Shown here: in pieces, positions 7,717 to 15,948 of the stretch
Layout of the letters: every line of letters begins with the position of its first letter
How positions within the stretch are numbered: position 1 is the stretch's first letter
Assembly: GCA_036278935.1 (NCBI GenBank)
Contig: DASUKA010000100.1
Location: 1-26,376 of the forward strand
Reading direction: 5' to 3'
DNA from: DASSNR01 sp036278935
GTDB lineage: Bacteria; Gemmatimonadota; Gemmatimonadetes; Gemmatimonadales; Gemmatimonadaceae
DNA length: 26,376 nucleotides
Program-made: the position numbers and the translations under genes
Notes under the pieces: model-generated
Database searches by the model: none
What the model saw: the letters and a program-made list of their open reading frames with translations, nothing else
Told to the model about the DNA's origin: nothing

Positions 7717-10293
7717 TCACCATCCCCGTTTCCACTCGAGGGCCGACATGCGCGTCGGACCGGGATACGGGACGGAGTCACCCTTGATGGCCACCCAGAG
7801 GATCCGATTGAACAGGTCGTCGTTCGATTCGTCCTCGAAGTGCAGCTGGAGCCGCTCCGAGGCGCGCGCACCGGGGCCGTGCGCCGGGTTCCGCTCGTCC
7901 AGATTCACTGCCGGCCGGAGCGTGGAATAGGGCGTGAGGTCCGGGGTCGACGCGAAGATGCCGCTCAGCGGCCGGCCGTAGAAATCGAATTGCGAGAGCG
8001 AGCCCAGGTGGAGAATCTGCGCGATCGTCGCGATGACATCCGTGGTGTTGGTGAACCGATGAATCACGCCCGGCCGGTTGTACGGGGAGATGACGAAGAA
8101 CGGGGCGCGGTGCGAATCGACGTGGTCGGGGCCGTTCTGCGCATCGTCCTCCACCACGAACACCACGGTCGTGGGCCAGAACGGCGACTGCGACAGCGCC
8201 TCGATCATGCGGCCGAGCGCGAGATCGTTGTCGGCGAACTGCGCGCGCGGCGTGCGGGCGCCCGCCCGTGCACCGGACGTGTGGTCGTTCGGCAGGCGGA
8301 CGATCTCCAGCGCTGGCATCACGCCGCTCCGCTCCTGCTGGTGCAGCTCCGCGATCCACAGGTCGGCGCGATGCTGATCCATGATCCCGAGATCGAAGCC
8401 GGGATAGGCCGAGTCGGTGTGCGCGTCCAGGTACGGCTTGTCACCGCGATAGTCATCGGGAATCCGCTCGTGCGGCCCCACATCCTTGGGGACCGCGAAC
8501 TCTCCATAATTACGAAACGTGATCCCGGCGCGCTGCGCGAGGTTCCAGAGATACCCCCTGGCCGGCTCGGCCACGTCGTCGTCGGGGATAGCGCCGCGAT
8601 TCGTCCCTTCGTAGTCGTAGCTTCGCCCACGACCCGAGTAGTTGGAGGGCACGGTCTTCTCCACGTAGTCGGTGGCGTAGGCGGCGGTGGACCAGTTATG
8701 CCCGTCCGCGCTCACCTCGGCGTTCACGAAGAAACGGTCGAAGATCCCGAACCGCTCGGCGAGCGCGTGATGGTTGGGCGAGACGGTGCGTGGAAAGAAG
8801 AGGAGCGCCGTGTCGCCATCCGCCTGCGCGAGATCACCCAGCACCTCGTCGTAAGTGCGGTTCTCCTTGATGATGTAGATGACGTGCTCGAACGGCGGAT
8901 AGCTCGCCCTCGGCTGGTGCGTGCCCCATCCGTTGGCCCGCGACACGCGCGCCGTGTACGGCGCCAGCTGCGCGCGCGTCGCGCGGGCCAGGATGATGGT
9001 GCCAAGGGTCCCGGCGAGCTGGCCGAGTGTGTACTGGCGGGGAGCGATCCGGTTGGGGCGGAGCGGGTTCGGCCCGCCAGGGTTGGGTGCGGTCCCCGCT
9101 CCCTTTCCCGTGGCGACCAGCATCGTATCGCCCCGGGCGAGCAATGCCGTGGGGTACCACTCTACGGGAATGCGACCCACCAGGCGATCGTCGCCTGTTG
9201 CGCCCGGCACGTTGGCGGTCTCGGGCGTAAGGTCGAAGATGGCCACCGCGTTGTTGTCAGCTTCCGCTACGTACAGGCGGCCTCCGTCCTGCGAGAGCGA
9301 GAGCGCGTTCGGCGTGCTCCCCTCCCCCGGCAGGAACGCGAGCGTGCCGTTGGGCCCCGGGATCCCGGGGGGATCGAGCAGCTGAGTGACCGGCTGGCCG
9401 CGCCTCGTGTCCACCACCACCACGCGGTCCGTGCTCCCTGAGGCGATGAAGAGCCGCGACCCATCCGCGTTGAGCAGGAGTGCCGAGGGGTGGCGCGCCA
9501 CGTCCAGCTCTCTAGCAAGGATGAGACCGCCGTCGGCGCCGGGCCGATACACGGACACGCCATTCCCGCCCCACGCCGAGACGTAGACCGTGCCATCCGG
9601 CGCGACTGCCACGCCGTACGGATAGCGTCCCGTCGCCACGCGCATCGTCACCCGCCCGGAGGCGAGGTCCACTACCGCCAGCGAGTCGGCCAGGTTCTCG
9701 GCGGCATAGAGCGTCGTGCCATCGGGCGAGAGCGCGAGTCCCGACGGATAGTGCCGCCCCCGCGCGTGCGGGCTCGTCTTCGCGGCGAGCAGGATGCTGT
9801 CCGCCAGCACGGCGGTATCGCCCTGCCAGGCGTAGCGATAGATCACGTCACCGTTGCCGCCGGAGGTATAGAGCGAGCGGCCATCGCGCGAGAACACGAG
9901 CCCCAGGAACGCCGATGGCTGCTCCAGCGTCTGCACCACGCGGCCGCTGGCCCGGTCCACCACCTGCAGCCCCTGCTCGCGCCATCCCGAGAGCAGCAGC
10001 ACCATGCGCCGCGCATCGGGCGCGAGCGCCATGGAGAGCGGCATGGCGCCCACCGCCACCGTGCTGCCCGCCGGATCGAGGGAGACGCCGGTGGGGAGGC
10101 GCGGCCGTATGCTCGTCGCGGGCGCGCCGGGTGCGTGGGCGGCATTCGAGCCGCCTGCGGGTACGGGGGGGGCACCGGCACCGGTGCGTCCTGATGCGCA
10201 GGCGGTTATGGCGAGGGCCGCAGTCACTCCTGCGAGCACGAGGGATCTCGGAAGCCGGTCATTCCGAGCGGCAGCGAGGAATCTTCTCTCCAT
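7717..10293 (-). CDS. Lipoprotein phosphoesterase with N-terminal YncE-like beta-propeller
   Basis: An 858-residue protein. After MERRFLAAARND comes a hydrophobic stretch ending AITAC, a good lipobox (Ile-Thr-Ala-Cys). Residues ~60-430 are WD/YVTN-type propeller blades (repeats such as PSGLALSPDGTTLYAAENLADSLAVVDLASG, split here by design: core LALSPDGTTLYAAE and VDLASGRV). Residues ~460-840 form an alkaline-phosphatase-superfamily phosphoesterase domain. Metal and nucleophile motifs include IIKENRTYDE with Thr480, LPNDHT, and EDDAQNGPDHVDSHR. Related proteins are annotated as bifunctional YncE family / alkaline phosphatase family proteins; the substrate is unknown, and phospholipid or other phosphodiesters are plausible. 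It is probably anchored in the outer membrane or periplasm. ATG 10293 lies inside a dispersed palindrome that also supplies GAGGA 10 bases upstream; no other suitable start exists before the lipobox. The M1 peptidase gene is 88 bases upstream on the same strand. Confidence 0.82.
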   Translation of the reverse strand: MERRFLAAARNDRLPRSLVLAGVTAALAITACASGRTGAGAPPVPAGGSNAAHAPGAPATSIRPRLPTGVSLDPAGSTVAVGAMPLSMALAPDARRMVLLLSGWREQGLQVVDRASGRVVQTLEQPSAFLGLVFSRDGRSLYTSGGNGDVIYRYAWQGDTAVLADSILLAAKTSPHARGRHYPSGLALSPDGTTLYAAENLADSLAVVDLASGRVTMRVATGRYPYGVAVAPDGTVYVSAWGGNGVSVYRPGADGGLILARELDVARHPSALLLNADGSRLFIASGSTDRVVVVDTRRGQPVTQLLDPPGIPGPNGTLAFLPGEGSTPNALSLSQDGGRLYVAEADNNAVAIFDLTPETANVPGATGDDRLVGRIPVEWYPTALLARGDTMLVATGKGAGTAPNPGGPNPLRPNRIAPRQYTLGQLAGTLGTIILARATRAQLAPYTARVSRANGWGTHQPRASYPPFEHVIYIIKENRTYDEVLGDLAQADGDTALLFFPRTVSPNHHALAERFGIFDRFFVNAEVSADGHNWSTAAYATDYVEKTVPSNYSGRGRSYDYEGTNRGAIPDDDVAEPARGYLWNLAQRAGITFRNYGEFAVPKDVGPHERIPDDYRGDKPYLDAHTDSAYPGFDLGIMDQHRADLWIAELHQQERSGVMPALEIVRLPNDHTSGARAGARTPRAQFADNDLALGRMIEALSQSPFWPTTVVFVVEDDAQNGPDHVDSHRAPFFVISPYNRPGVIHRFTNTTDVIATIAQILHLGSLSQFDFYGRPLSGIFASTPDLTPYSTLRPAVNLDERNPAHGPGARASERLQLHFEDESNDDLFNRILWVAIKGDSVPYPGPTRMSALEWKRGW

Positions 10294-10334
10294 GCGACGA
10301 GATTCCTCGGTCGCTCTTGCTCCCTCGGAATGAC
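10258..10334. repeat. Dispersed palindrome, GTCATTCCGAG family, copy 1
   Basis: This 77-base element has ends GTCATTCCGAG (10258-10268) and CTCGGAATGAC (10324-10334), which are perfect inverted repeats. A second inner pair, GAGGAATCT (10276-10284) and AGATTCCTC (10300-10308), is also perfect. It occupies most of the gap between the M1 peptidase and phosphoesterase genes and runs into the start of the latter. A second copy lies at 18995-19077. The form suggests a MITE- or REP-like non-autonomous element. No transposase is nearby. Confidence 0.85.
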
Positions 10335-10381
10335 AATGGAGCGAGAGAGCTGGAGGTCGCCACGCCGCAATGCGCATCGTC

Positions 10382-12847
10382 TCACTTGCTCCCGGATGTT
10401 CGTTCCTTTTCCAGCTTGCCGACGAGATCGGCCACCGCCTTCCTGGTATCGGAGTACTTGAGCCGGTCGGAGAGCGAGCGCAGGCGCGCCAGCGCGAGCG
10501 ATGGCGTGAGCCGGGCCGCGCACGAGGCCAGCACCCATTGCCGCACGTAGGAGCGCTGGTCGTCGAGGTGGCGCATGAGAACGTCAAGCGCGGTGCTGTC
10601 CCCATGGCTGGCGAAGATGCCGAGCACACCGGCCACGTCGGCTCGTGCGCCCAGCATCGCCTCGAGCTGGCTGGTGAAGGTCGTGTCGTTGCCGCGGCTG
10701 ATCATGAAGAGCGCGGCGCCCTGGATCGCATCGCGGTACGATGGGGTCGTGAGCCCGCGCGCCAGCACGGCATGCTGCTGCGCCGAAGTGCCCGCCCGGG
10801 CCACGGCCACCAGCGCGGCCGTGCGCACCTGATAGCTTGGGTCGTGGTCGAACGCGTTCTGCGCGAGCGTGACGGCCCGCGTGCCGCCAATGGCGCCGAG
10901 TGATGCGACGGCGGCGCTCCGGACGCGCGAGGAGGTGTCGTGCATCGCCGCGGCCAGCGTGGAGAGCGCCAGCCCGGTCGGGAAATGGCCGAGCGCGGCT
11001 GCTGCCTGCGCGCGCGTGAGATCGTAATCGGCTCCGGTGGCCGCGTGGGCGAGGGAGCGCGCGGCGAGCGAGTCGCGCGTGCGGCTCGAGAGCTGCGCGA
11101 TCACCCACGCGCGATTCCAGAGATCCGGGTCCTGGCCGAGCTGCGTGGCGAGCCACGACGTGGGCTCCGGAAAGTGCAGCGACTTGAGGATACCGTTGCC
11201 ATCGTCGAAGATCACCATCGTCGGCGCGCTCGTCACATGGTCGATCGCGATCGTCTGCGTGCGCTTGTCGAGCAGCGCGTGCGCCACCACGTCTCCCGCG
11301 GTCGTCCCCACCCGGACGGTCACCGGCATGCGGAAGATGAGCGGCCTATCGTACCGGAAGCCGGTGCTGTCCGGCTTGAGGCTGTCGGTCTGCGTCTGCC
11401 GCACCGTGAGCGTGAGCCGTTGCGCGGCGGAATCGTATTTCGCCGCCACCGCGAACGCGGGATAGCCGGTGTCGTACAGCCACTCGTCGAAGAACCAGTC
11501 GAGATTCTGGCCGGTGGCATCCAGCACCGCCTCGCGGAATCCTTCGGTGGTGGCGTTTCCGAAGGCGTGCCGGACGAGGTAGAGATGGACCGCGGCCCAG
11601 AAGCGCTGCCGCCCCAGGTAGTGCTCGAGCATACGAAGCACGAGCGCGCCCTTGGGATAGATGTTGTTGGAGCCGAGCGAGGCGAGCGGCATGCTGCGCT
11701 CCGCTTCGATGTTCATGAACTGCCGGTACTCATCGGCGTAGTAATCCTGTGCCGCGTGCGACCCCAGCGTGGTGTACCAGTACTGGCCCGGCATGAACTC
11801 GGCGAACCCCTCGTTGAGCCACATGTTCGCCCAGTTCTCGGTGGTGGCGTAGTCGCCGAACCACTGGTGCGCGAGCTCATGCGGAATCAGCAGCCACTGA
11901 TACCAGGGACGGTCCTGGTAGGCGGTGGAGTCGGGGAGCCAATCGACCAACGTGGTGGCGCTCACGTTCTCCATGCCGCCGAAGAAGTCGGCAACCGTGG
12001 TCTGCGCGTACTTGGCCCACGGGTAGGGAACGCCGGTGAGCTTGGAATAGACGTCGATCATATCGGGGGTGACGCTGAACACCCGGCGCGCGCGGGCGCT
12101 GTCCGAATGATAGACGTAGTAGTCCACCGGCTTGCCGTGCCACGAGTCGTGGATCTTGGCCAGCGGTGCGACCACGAGCGACACGAGATACGTGGCACTC
12201 GGCTTGTCCTGCCGCCAGTCGAAGGTCCGCGTGCCGCGCTTGTGGTCGCTCGTGGTCTTGACCAGCCGGCCGTTCGAGACGACGGTGTATTCGGCCGGCA
12301 CCGTGGCCATGAGCTCCCACGTCATCTTGTCGTTGGGGAAGTCGTACGTGGGGAACCAGTCGTGGTTGTTGTGATCCTCGCCCTGGCTCCAGATCTGCTG
12401 CGGCCGGTGCGGGCGCCCGTCGGCCTTGATGAAGGTCAGCCCGTGGCCGTTGTCGATCCTGGCCGTGTAGGCGATGGCAAAGCGGACGGTGTCGCGAAAG
12501 GTGGCCGGCGAGCGGAGATACACCACCAGCGTGTCTCCATGGGATGCCGACCGGAGCGCGCCCTTCGAATCCCGCACCTGCGTGATCCTGAGCAGCGAGC
12601 CGGCGTCGAGCACGATGGAATCGAGCCCGGCCTTGAGGGAGACCAGCGTGGTGGCGACGTGCCCGGTCAGGGAGGTGGAGTCCCAGTTGAAGTCGGCGAG
12701 CTCGATGCGCTGGTGGATGAGGTTGTAGTTGTGCGAGCGCGTATAGCTGTCGTTCGCCATTCGCTCGGCGTTGGACTGGGCGGCTGCCGGTGCAGCGGCA
12801 AGAAGGAGAAGCGCGAGGACGCGCGGGAGGGGGTGCATCGATGACAT
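10382..12847 (-). CDS. M1 family zinc metallopeptidase with HEAT-like C-terminus
   Basis: An 821-residue protein with a signal peptide (MHPLPRVLALLLLAAAPAAAQ), so it is exported. The M1 hallmarks are present in order: GGMEN at residues ~290-294 (the exopeptidase motif that binds the substrate amino terminus), HELAH at 323-327, and Glu346 within NEGFAEF. This gives HEXXH-X18-E, the complete zinc site. The C-terminal ~230 residues contain repeated helical units (AAVASLGAIGG, AALVAVARAG, WVLASCAARL) resembling HEAT repeats, as in aminopeptidase N-like enzymes. It probably trims peptides from their N-termini in the periplasm or outside the cell. Two start codons are possible, ATG 12847 and ATG 12838. 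Neither has a clear ribosome site, and both give the same signal peptide core. It begins the run of four minus-strand envelope genes. Confidence 0.88.
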   Translation of the reverse strand: MSSMHPLPRVLALLLLAAAPAAAQSNAERMANDSYTRSHNYNLIHQRIELADFNWDSTSLTGHVATTLVSLKAGLDSIVLDAGSLLRITQVRDSKGALRSASHGDTLVVYLRSPATFRDTVRFAIAYTARIDNGHGLTFIKADGRPHRPQQIWSQGEDHNNHDWFPTYDFPNDKMTWELMATVPAEYTVVSNGRLVKTTSDHKRGTRTFDWRQDKPSATYLVSLVVAPLAKIHDSWHGKPVDYYVYHSDSARARRVFSVTPDMIDVYSKLTGVPYPWAKYAQTTVADFFGGMENVSATTLVDWLPDSTAYQDRPWYQWLLIPHELAHQWFGDYATTENWANMWLNEGFAEFMPGQYWYTTLGSHAAQDYYADEYRQFMNIEAERSMPLASLGSNNIYPKGALVLRMLEHYLGRQRFWAAVHLYLVRHAFGNATTEGFREAVLDATGQNLDWFFDEWLYDTGYPAFAVAAKYDSAAQRLTLTVRQTQTDSLKPDSTGFRYDRPLIFRMPVTVRVGTTAGDVVAHALLDKRTQTIAIDHVTSAPTMVIFDDGNGILKSLHFPEPTSWLATQLGQDPDLWNRAWVIAQLSSRTRDSLAARSLAHAATGADYDLTRAQAAAALGHFPTGLALSTLAAAMHDTSSRVRSAAVASLGAIGGTRAVTLAQNAFDHDPSYQVRTAALVAVARAGTSAQQHAVLARGLTTPSYRDAIQGAALFMISRGNDTTFTSQLEAMLGARADVAGVLGIFASHGDSTALDVLMRHLDDQRSYVRQWVLASCAARLTPSLALARLRSLSDRLKYSDTRKAVADLVGKLEKERTSGSK

Positions 12848-13246
12848 CGCTAGCGGCGGGGTGATGTTGGCAGGAGGGGCTCCGCGCGGAGCAGCGGGCA
12901 AACGCGCCGTTCCGGCCCAAGGGCCCACATGGAAATGTCGGGCGGAGGGCCCCCGCGCGCAACCATAGGGACGGAGTGCAGCAATGGGTCAGTGGGTCAG
13001 GGGGTCAAACGAAGCTCTCAAGGCGAGCGAGAGGAGAAAGGAGAGAGGGACCGGCTCGTCGGGAGAGCCCTCACTCCGAGGCATTTCCTCCTTTCTCCTC
13101 TTTCTCCTCTCCTGCCGTTCCTGACTCACTGAGATCTGGCCAACTGACTCACTGCCTTGTTCCGCTCCCGGCCTTTCCCTCTGGTAGGCTGCTTGCGGAT
13201 GAACAGGGAGAGCACGATCTCGCGACGCCCCTGACCGGAGGTTTTC
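12848..13246. other. Divergent intergenic region with nested foldback
   Basis: This gap of about 400 bases lies between the leftward M1 peptidase and the rightward ACT gene. It contains a perfect 14-base palindrome GCTCCGCGCGGAGC at 12879-12892, 32 bases upstream of the peptidase start (a possible operator), and the nested foldback at 12988-13132. A good ribosome site, GGAGG at 13237-13241, serves the ACT gene. No RNA gene or glycine riboswitch was recognised. Confidence 0.5.
12988..13132. repeat. Nested foldback repeat (two repeat families)
   Basis: Outer arms TCAGTGGGTCAGG (12988-13000) and CCTGACTCACTGA (13120-13132) pair with one mismatch. Inside them GAGGAGAAAGGAG (13031-13043) and CTCCTTTCTCCTC (13088-13100) pair perfectly, and the core holds a small GGCTC/GAGCC hairpin. 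The inner arms share sequence with the foldback at 7612-7713, so one family is nested in another. Confidence 0.75.
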
Positions 13247-13828
13247 ATGGCCACACGAGCGCTCCTCATCCTCTCCGCCACCGAGCCCGATCGTCCGGGA
13301 CTCGTGGCGGATCTCGCGCGATACGTCGCTGACTGTGGGTGCAATGTCGAGGACAGCCGCGTCTCCGTTCTCGGTGGCCATGCGGGACTCATGTTCCTCG
13401 TCTCCGGCGACCCTGTGCAAGCCGACTCGGTGGCGAATGGACTGCCGGAGCTGCGCGAGCGCACGGGGATCCGCGCGCAGGTCCGCCGCCTGGGTACCGT
13501 TTCCGCCGCCCGCGCGATGGGCGCGGCCCACTACATCGTGCACGGCAGCGCGATCGATCACGAAGGGATCATCTTCGCCATCACGGATGCCGTGCGCGCG
13601 CACGGGGGTAACATCCTCGAGCTCGAGACGAGCACCGAGTCCGCTCCGATGAGCGGCTCCCCGCTCTTTCTCCTGGAAATGATCGTCACGCTACCCGAGT
13701 CGGATGACTCGGCGGACCGGCTGCGCGAGGCGCTACGCACCATGGCGCGCACGCAGAGTGTCGATATCGAGATGGAACGGGCCGTGCCGGCGGGGCGAGG
13801 AGAGGTGGCTGCGGCGCGCGAGCACTGA
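13247..13828 (+). CDS. Double-ACT-domain regulator, GcvR-like
   Basis: A 193-residue soluble protein with two ACT domains. The first, residues ~1-80, begins ALLILSATEPDRPGLVADLARYVADCGCNVEDSRVSVLGG; the DRPG turn and the later Gly-rich strand are the usual ligand-site features. The second, residues ~92-180, begins AHYIVHGSAIDHEGIIFAITDAVRAHGGNILELE. This architecture matches the glycine cleavage system repressor-like family and related formyltetrahydrofolate-deformylase N-termini. It lacks a DNA-binding domain, so any regulation would be through protein partners or by amino-acid sensing. GGAGG six bases before ATG 13247 fixes the start. The gcv genes are not in the window, so a role in glycine control is inference only. 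Confidence 0.75.
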   Translation: MATRALLILSATEPDRPGLVADLARYVADCGCNVEDSRVSVLGGHAGLMFLVSGDPVQADSVANGLPELRERTGIRAQVRRLGTVSAARAMGAAHYIVHGSAIDHEGIIFAITDAVRAHGGNILELETSTESAPMSGSPLFLLEMIVTLPESDDSADRLREALRTMARTQSVDIEMERAVPAGRGEVAAAREH

Positions 13829-13898
13829 ACGACGGGGCGGCGGGCACGCCGGCACGGTGAGCAGGTTATGGGGTGGCTTCCATCCCGCGTGCCGACCG

Positions 13899-13929
13899 GC
13901 TTGCCACGGGGCAAGCTCATCGCGATAAT
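13899..13929 (+). promoter_or_regulatory. Putative promoter of the GT39 gene with overlapping hairpin
   Basis: TTGCCA (13901-13906), 17 bases, then GATAAT (13924-13929) make a good sigma-70-type promoter about 120 bases upstream of the glycosyltransferase start. A perfect hairpin GCTTGCC-acgg-GGCAAGC (13899-13916) overlaps the -35. It might be an operator, or a weak terminator of the upstream ACT gene, though no T-run follows it. Confidence 0.45.
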
Positions 13930-14050
13930 CCATCGCGCAGACCGGCCATACACCCGCTCCGCCCCCGCCGCACGTCTCCGCAGCCGCTCGTAAACACCAT
14001 CGCGATTCGCCGCGTTGGCCCGGCAATCGTGCTTCCATCCGTCGCCAGGC

Positions 14051-15898
14051 ATGATGCGCGCGGTCGACGAGGTCATTCAATTGCAACCGCGGCAGGTGAT
14101 TCCACCGTCCGCGCGGCGGTCCGTTGCCCTGCTTCTCCTCATCATCGTGTTCAGCGTCATCCTCAATGTCTGGGGGAATAGCTGGGGTGCGCCGAACTAC
14201 TGGCATCCGGACGAGCTGACGAAACGTGCGGTGGCGATGGTCCAGAGCCGGGATCCCAATCCGCACTACTTCACCTACGGTAACCTGCACTACTACCTCA
14301 TCGCCGTGGGGGCGTACGTACCGGTGCGGCTCTATGAGGCGATCGCCGATCCCCATCCGTCAGCACGGGACAGCACGCAGTATGCCCGGTGGGACGCGCG
14401 ACATCTCTCGCGCATCATCGTGGCGGCCCGGGCGATATCGGCCATTCTGGCGACGCTCATCGTGGCGATCACTGCGATGATGGCGACGATTCTCTTCGAG
14501 CAGCGCGTCGGACTGCTGGCCGCCCTCTTGTTGGGCGTCTCACCCATGTTCGTGTATGTGGCGCACTTCGCCACCGTGGACGTCGCGGCCTCGTTCTGGT
14601 ACTGGCTCGCCTGCTTGCTGGCCCTGCTGGCATGGAAGCGCCCCGGGCGCTACTGGCTCGTCGCCGCCGCGCTGGTCGGTGGGCTCGCGATCGGCACCAA
14701 ACTCGATCGGGTGCTGGTCGTCATACCACTGGCGGTGGCGCTGGCGCTGCGGGAGCGCGGCGGTGCGTGGCGGCGCGCGCCAGGCATGATCGGTTTCGTC
14801 GCCCTCGGCGCCCTGATCGCAACGCCGGTGCTCTTTCTGTCTCCGTTCGAATACCTGGACGGTGTGACACGCGATTTCTTCTACAACGCGATGCGAAACC
14901 AGGTCGGTCGCACGTACTTCGGTCAGGTTCTCCATCTCGCGGCGTCGGGGTTGAGCATCCCGCTCCTGGTCGTCGCCGTTGGCGGCGTACTCGGGGCAGC
15001 GATCTACGCGGTACACGGCGAGCGCAGACCAGCCATTCTCTGGCTGTATTCCGCTGTCGTGCCGTTCTGGCTGCTCTATAGCGTGAAGAGCGCCCAGCCC
15101 TGGTACCTGCCCGGACTGTTCCCAGCTGTCACGATCTTTGCCGCCTGGGGGAGTATCGCAATGGCGCGGCATCTCACCCGCCGGTCCGCCGTGGCGGTTT
15201 CGGCGATCGTCGCACTCGCTGGCGCCTGTGCCCTCCTGCGCACTACCGCGTTGCTGCATCAATTCACGCACGATCCGCGGGACCTGGCACGCGTGTGGAT
15301 CGCGGCGAACGTGCCGGCGGGTGCAACGATCTCCATGTTGCGCAGGGGGCCCGTCGTGGCGCCGGAGACATACGATGTGATCCGGTCCCACCCAGACCCC
15401 GATTACTACGCGTTCTCCCTCATCCCCGAACAGCGGCTGGCCCACGATGGGATGTACCGGACACTCCGCGCTGGCATTCTCGCTGCGGAGCGCTGGGCCG
15501 GCCGCACCGTTCACTTCCCGGTGCGGGCACATCCATATGTGGGGTGGTTCGACAGAGTGGCACGCGAGCGCGATTCCGTTCGGTCAGGAGAGGGATCCAT
15601 GCTCCGCGCGCGCGGTAGCGATGCGGATTACGTCGTGCTGCTCGATCCGCTGCAGCAGGAGACACTCGCCGCGCTCAGTGCTCCGGCCTCCGGCTACCGC
15701 CTCGTCGCGCACTTCGGGAAACTCAGCCTCTTCGGTCTCGAACCCGGATTCCCGTTCACGAACCTGCCGGTTTCGATCTTTCGCTCTGTCGATCGACACC
15801 CCGCCGCCCAGCGGAACTCAGCGGCTACATCGCGTGCAACCGCACCCGCGATAGCGGGCAGCGCAGCCATGCCATCGTCACCGGATTCCGGACGCTGA
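14051..15898 (+). CDS. GT39/PMT-2-type membrane glycosyltransferase
   Basis: A 615-residue polytopic membrane protein. The first helix (VALLLLIIVFSVILNVWG) is followed by an external loop with WHPDE (Asp54-Glu55), the acidic pair at the catalytic position of PMT/ArnT-type (GT-C fold) glycosyltransferases. About nine to ten further hydrophobic segments follow up to residue ~400 (for example LLAALLLGVSPMFVYVAHFA and YWLACLLALLAW). Residues ~420-615 are a soluble periplasmic domain. Members transfer sugars from a polyprenyl-phosphate donor to proteins or lipids; the acceptor here is unknown. ATG 14051 (or the adjacent ATG 14054) is preferred over the upstream TTG at 14015. Its ribosome site (AGG) is weak. 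The C-terminal stop overlaps a convergent terminator with argH. Confidence 0.78.
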   Translation: MMRAVDEVIQLQPRQVIPPSARRSVALLLLIIVFSVILNVWGNSWGAPNYWHPDELTKRAVAMVQSRDPNPHYFTYGNLHYYLIAVGAYVPVRLYEAIADPHPSARDSTQYARWDARHLSRIIVAARAISAILATLIVAITAMMATILFEQRVGLLAALLLGVSPMFVYVAHFATVDVAASFWYWLACLLALLAWKRPGRYWLVAAALVGGLAIGTKLDRVLVVIPLAVALALRERGGAWRRAPGMIGFVALGALIATPVLFLSPFEYLDGVTRDFFYNAMRNQVGRTYFGQVLHLAASGLSIPLLVVAVGGVLGAAIYAVHGERRPAILWLYSAVVPFWLLYSVKSAQPWYLPGLFPAVTIFAAWGSIAMARHLTRRSAVAVSAIVALAGACALLRTTALLHQFTHDPRDLARVWIAANVPAGATISMLRRGPVVAPETYDVIRSHPDPDYYAFSLIPEQRLAHDGMYRTLRAGILAAERWAGRTVHFPVRAHPYVGWFDRVARERDSVRSGEGSMLRARGSDADYVVLLDPLQQETLAALSAPASGYRLVAHFGKLSLFGLEPGFPFTNLPVSIFRSVDRHPAAQRNSAATSRATAPAIAGSAAMPSSPDSGR

Positions 15899-15948
15899 TG
15901 GCCGCCCATGCTCGGTTCGCCGAATTCGCCGACGCAGACGGCCGTCAG
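15895..15948. terminator. Bidirectional terminator carrying both stop codons
   Basis: CTGATGGCCG (15895-15904) and CGGCCGTCAG (15939-15948) can pair over ten bases with one G-T wobble. The arms include the TGA stop of the glycosyltransferase (15896-15898) and, on the other strand, the stop of argH (15945-15947). No T-run is present, so intrinsic termination is possible but not assured. Confidence 0.35.

Noticed and set aside
13133..13246. Glycine riboswitch upstream of the ACT gene
   Set aside because: The region is mostly repeat DNA and ordinary leader, and no conserved riboswitch core could be recognised.
12929..13332. Small plus-strand frames across the 12.9-13.3 kb gap
   Set aside because: They translate the low-complexity repeat (Arg/Glu/Ser runs) and lack ribosome sites or homology.
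13829..14050. Upstream TTG start (14015) for the GT39 gene
   Set aside because: TTG is a weaker start and adds a segment with no family resemblance; the ATG pair at 14051-14056 fits better.
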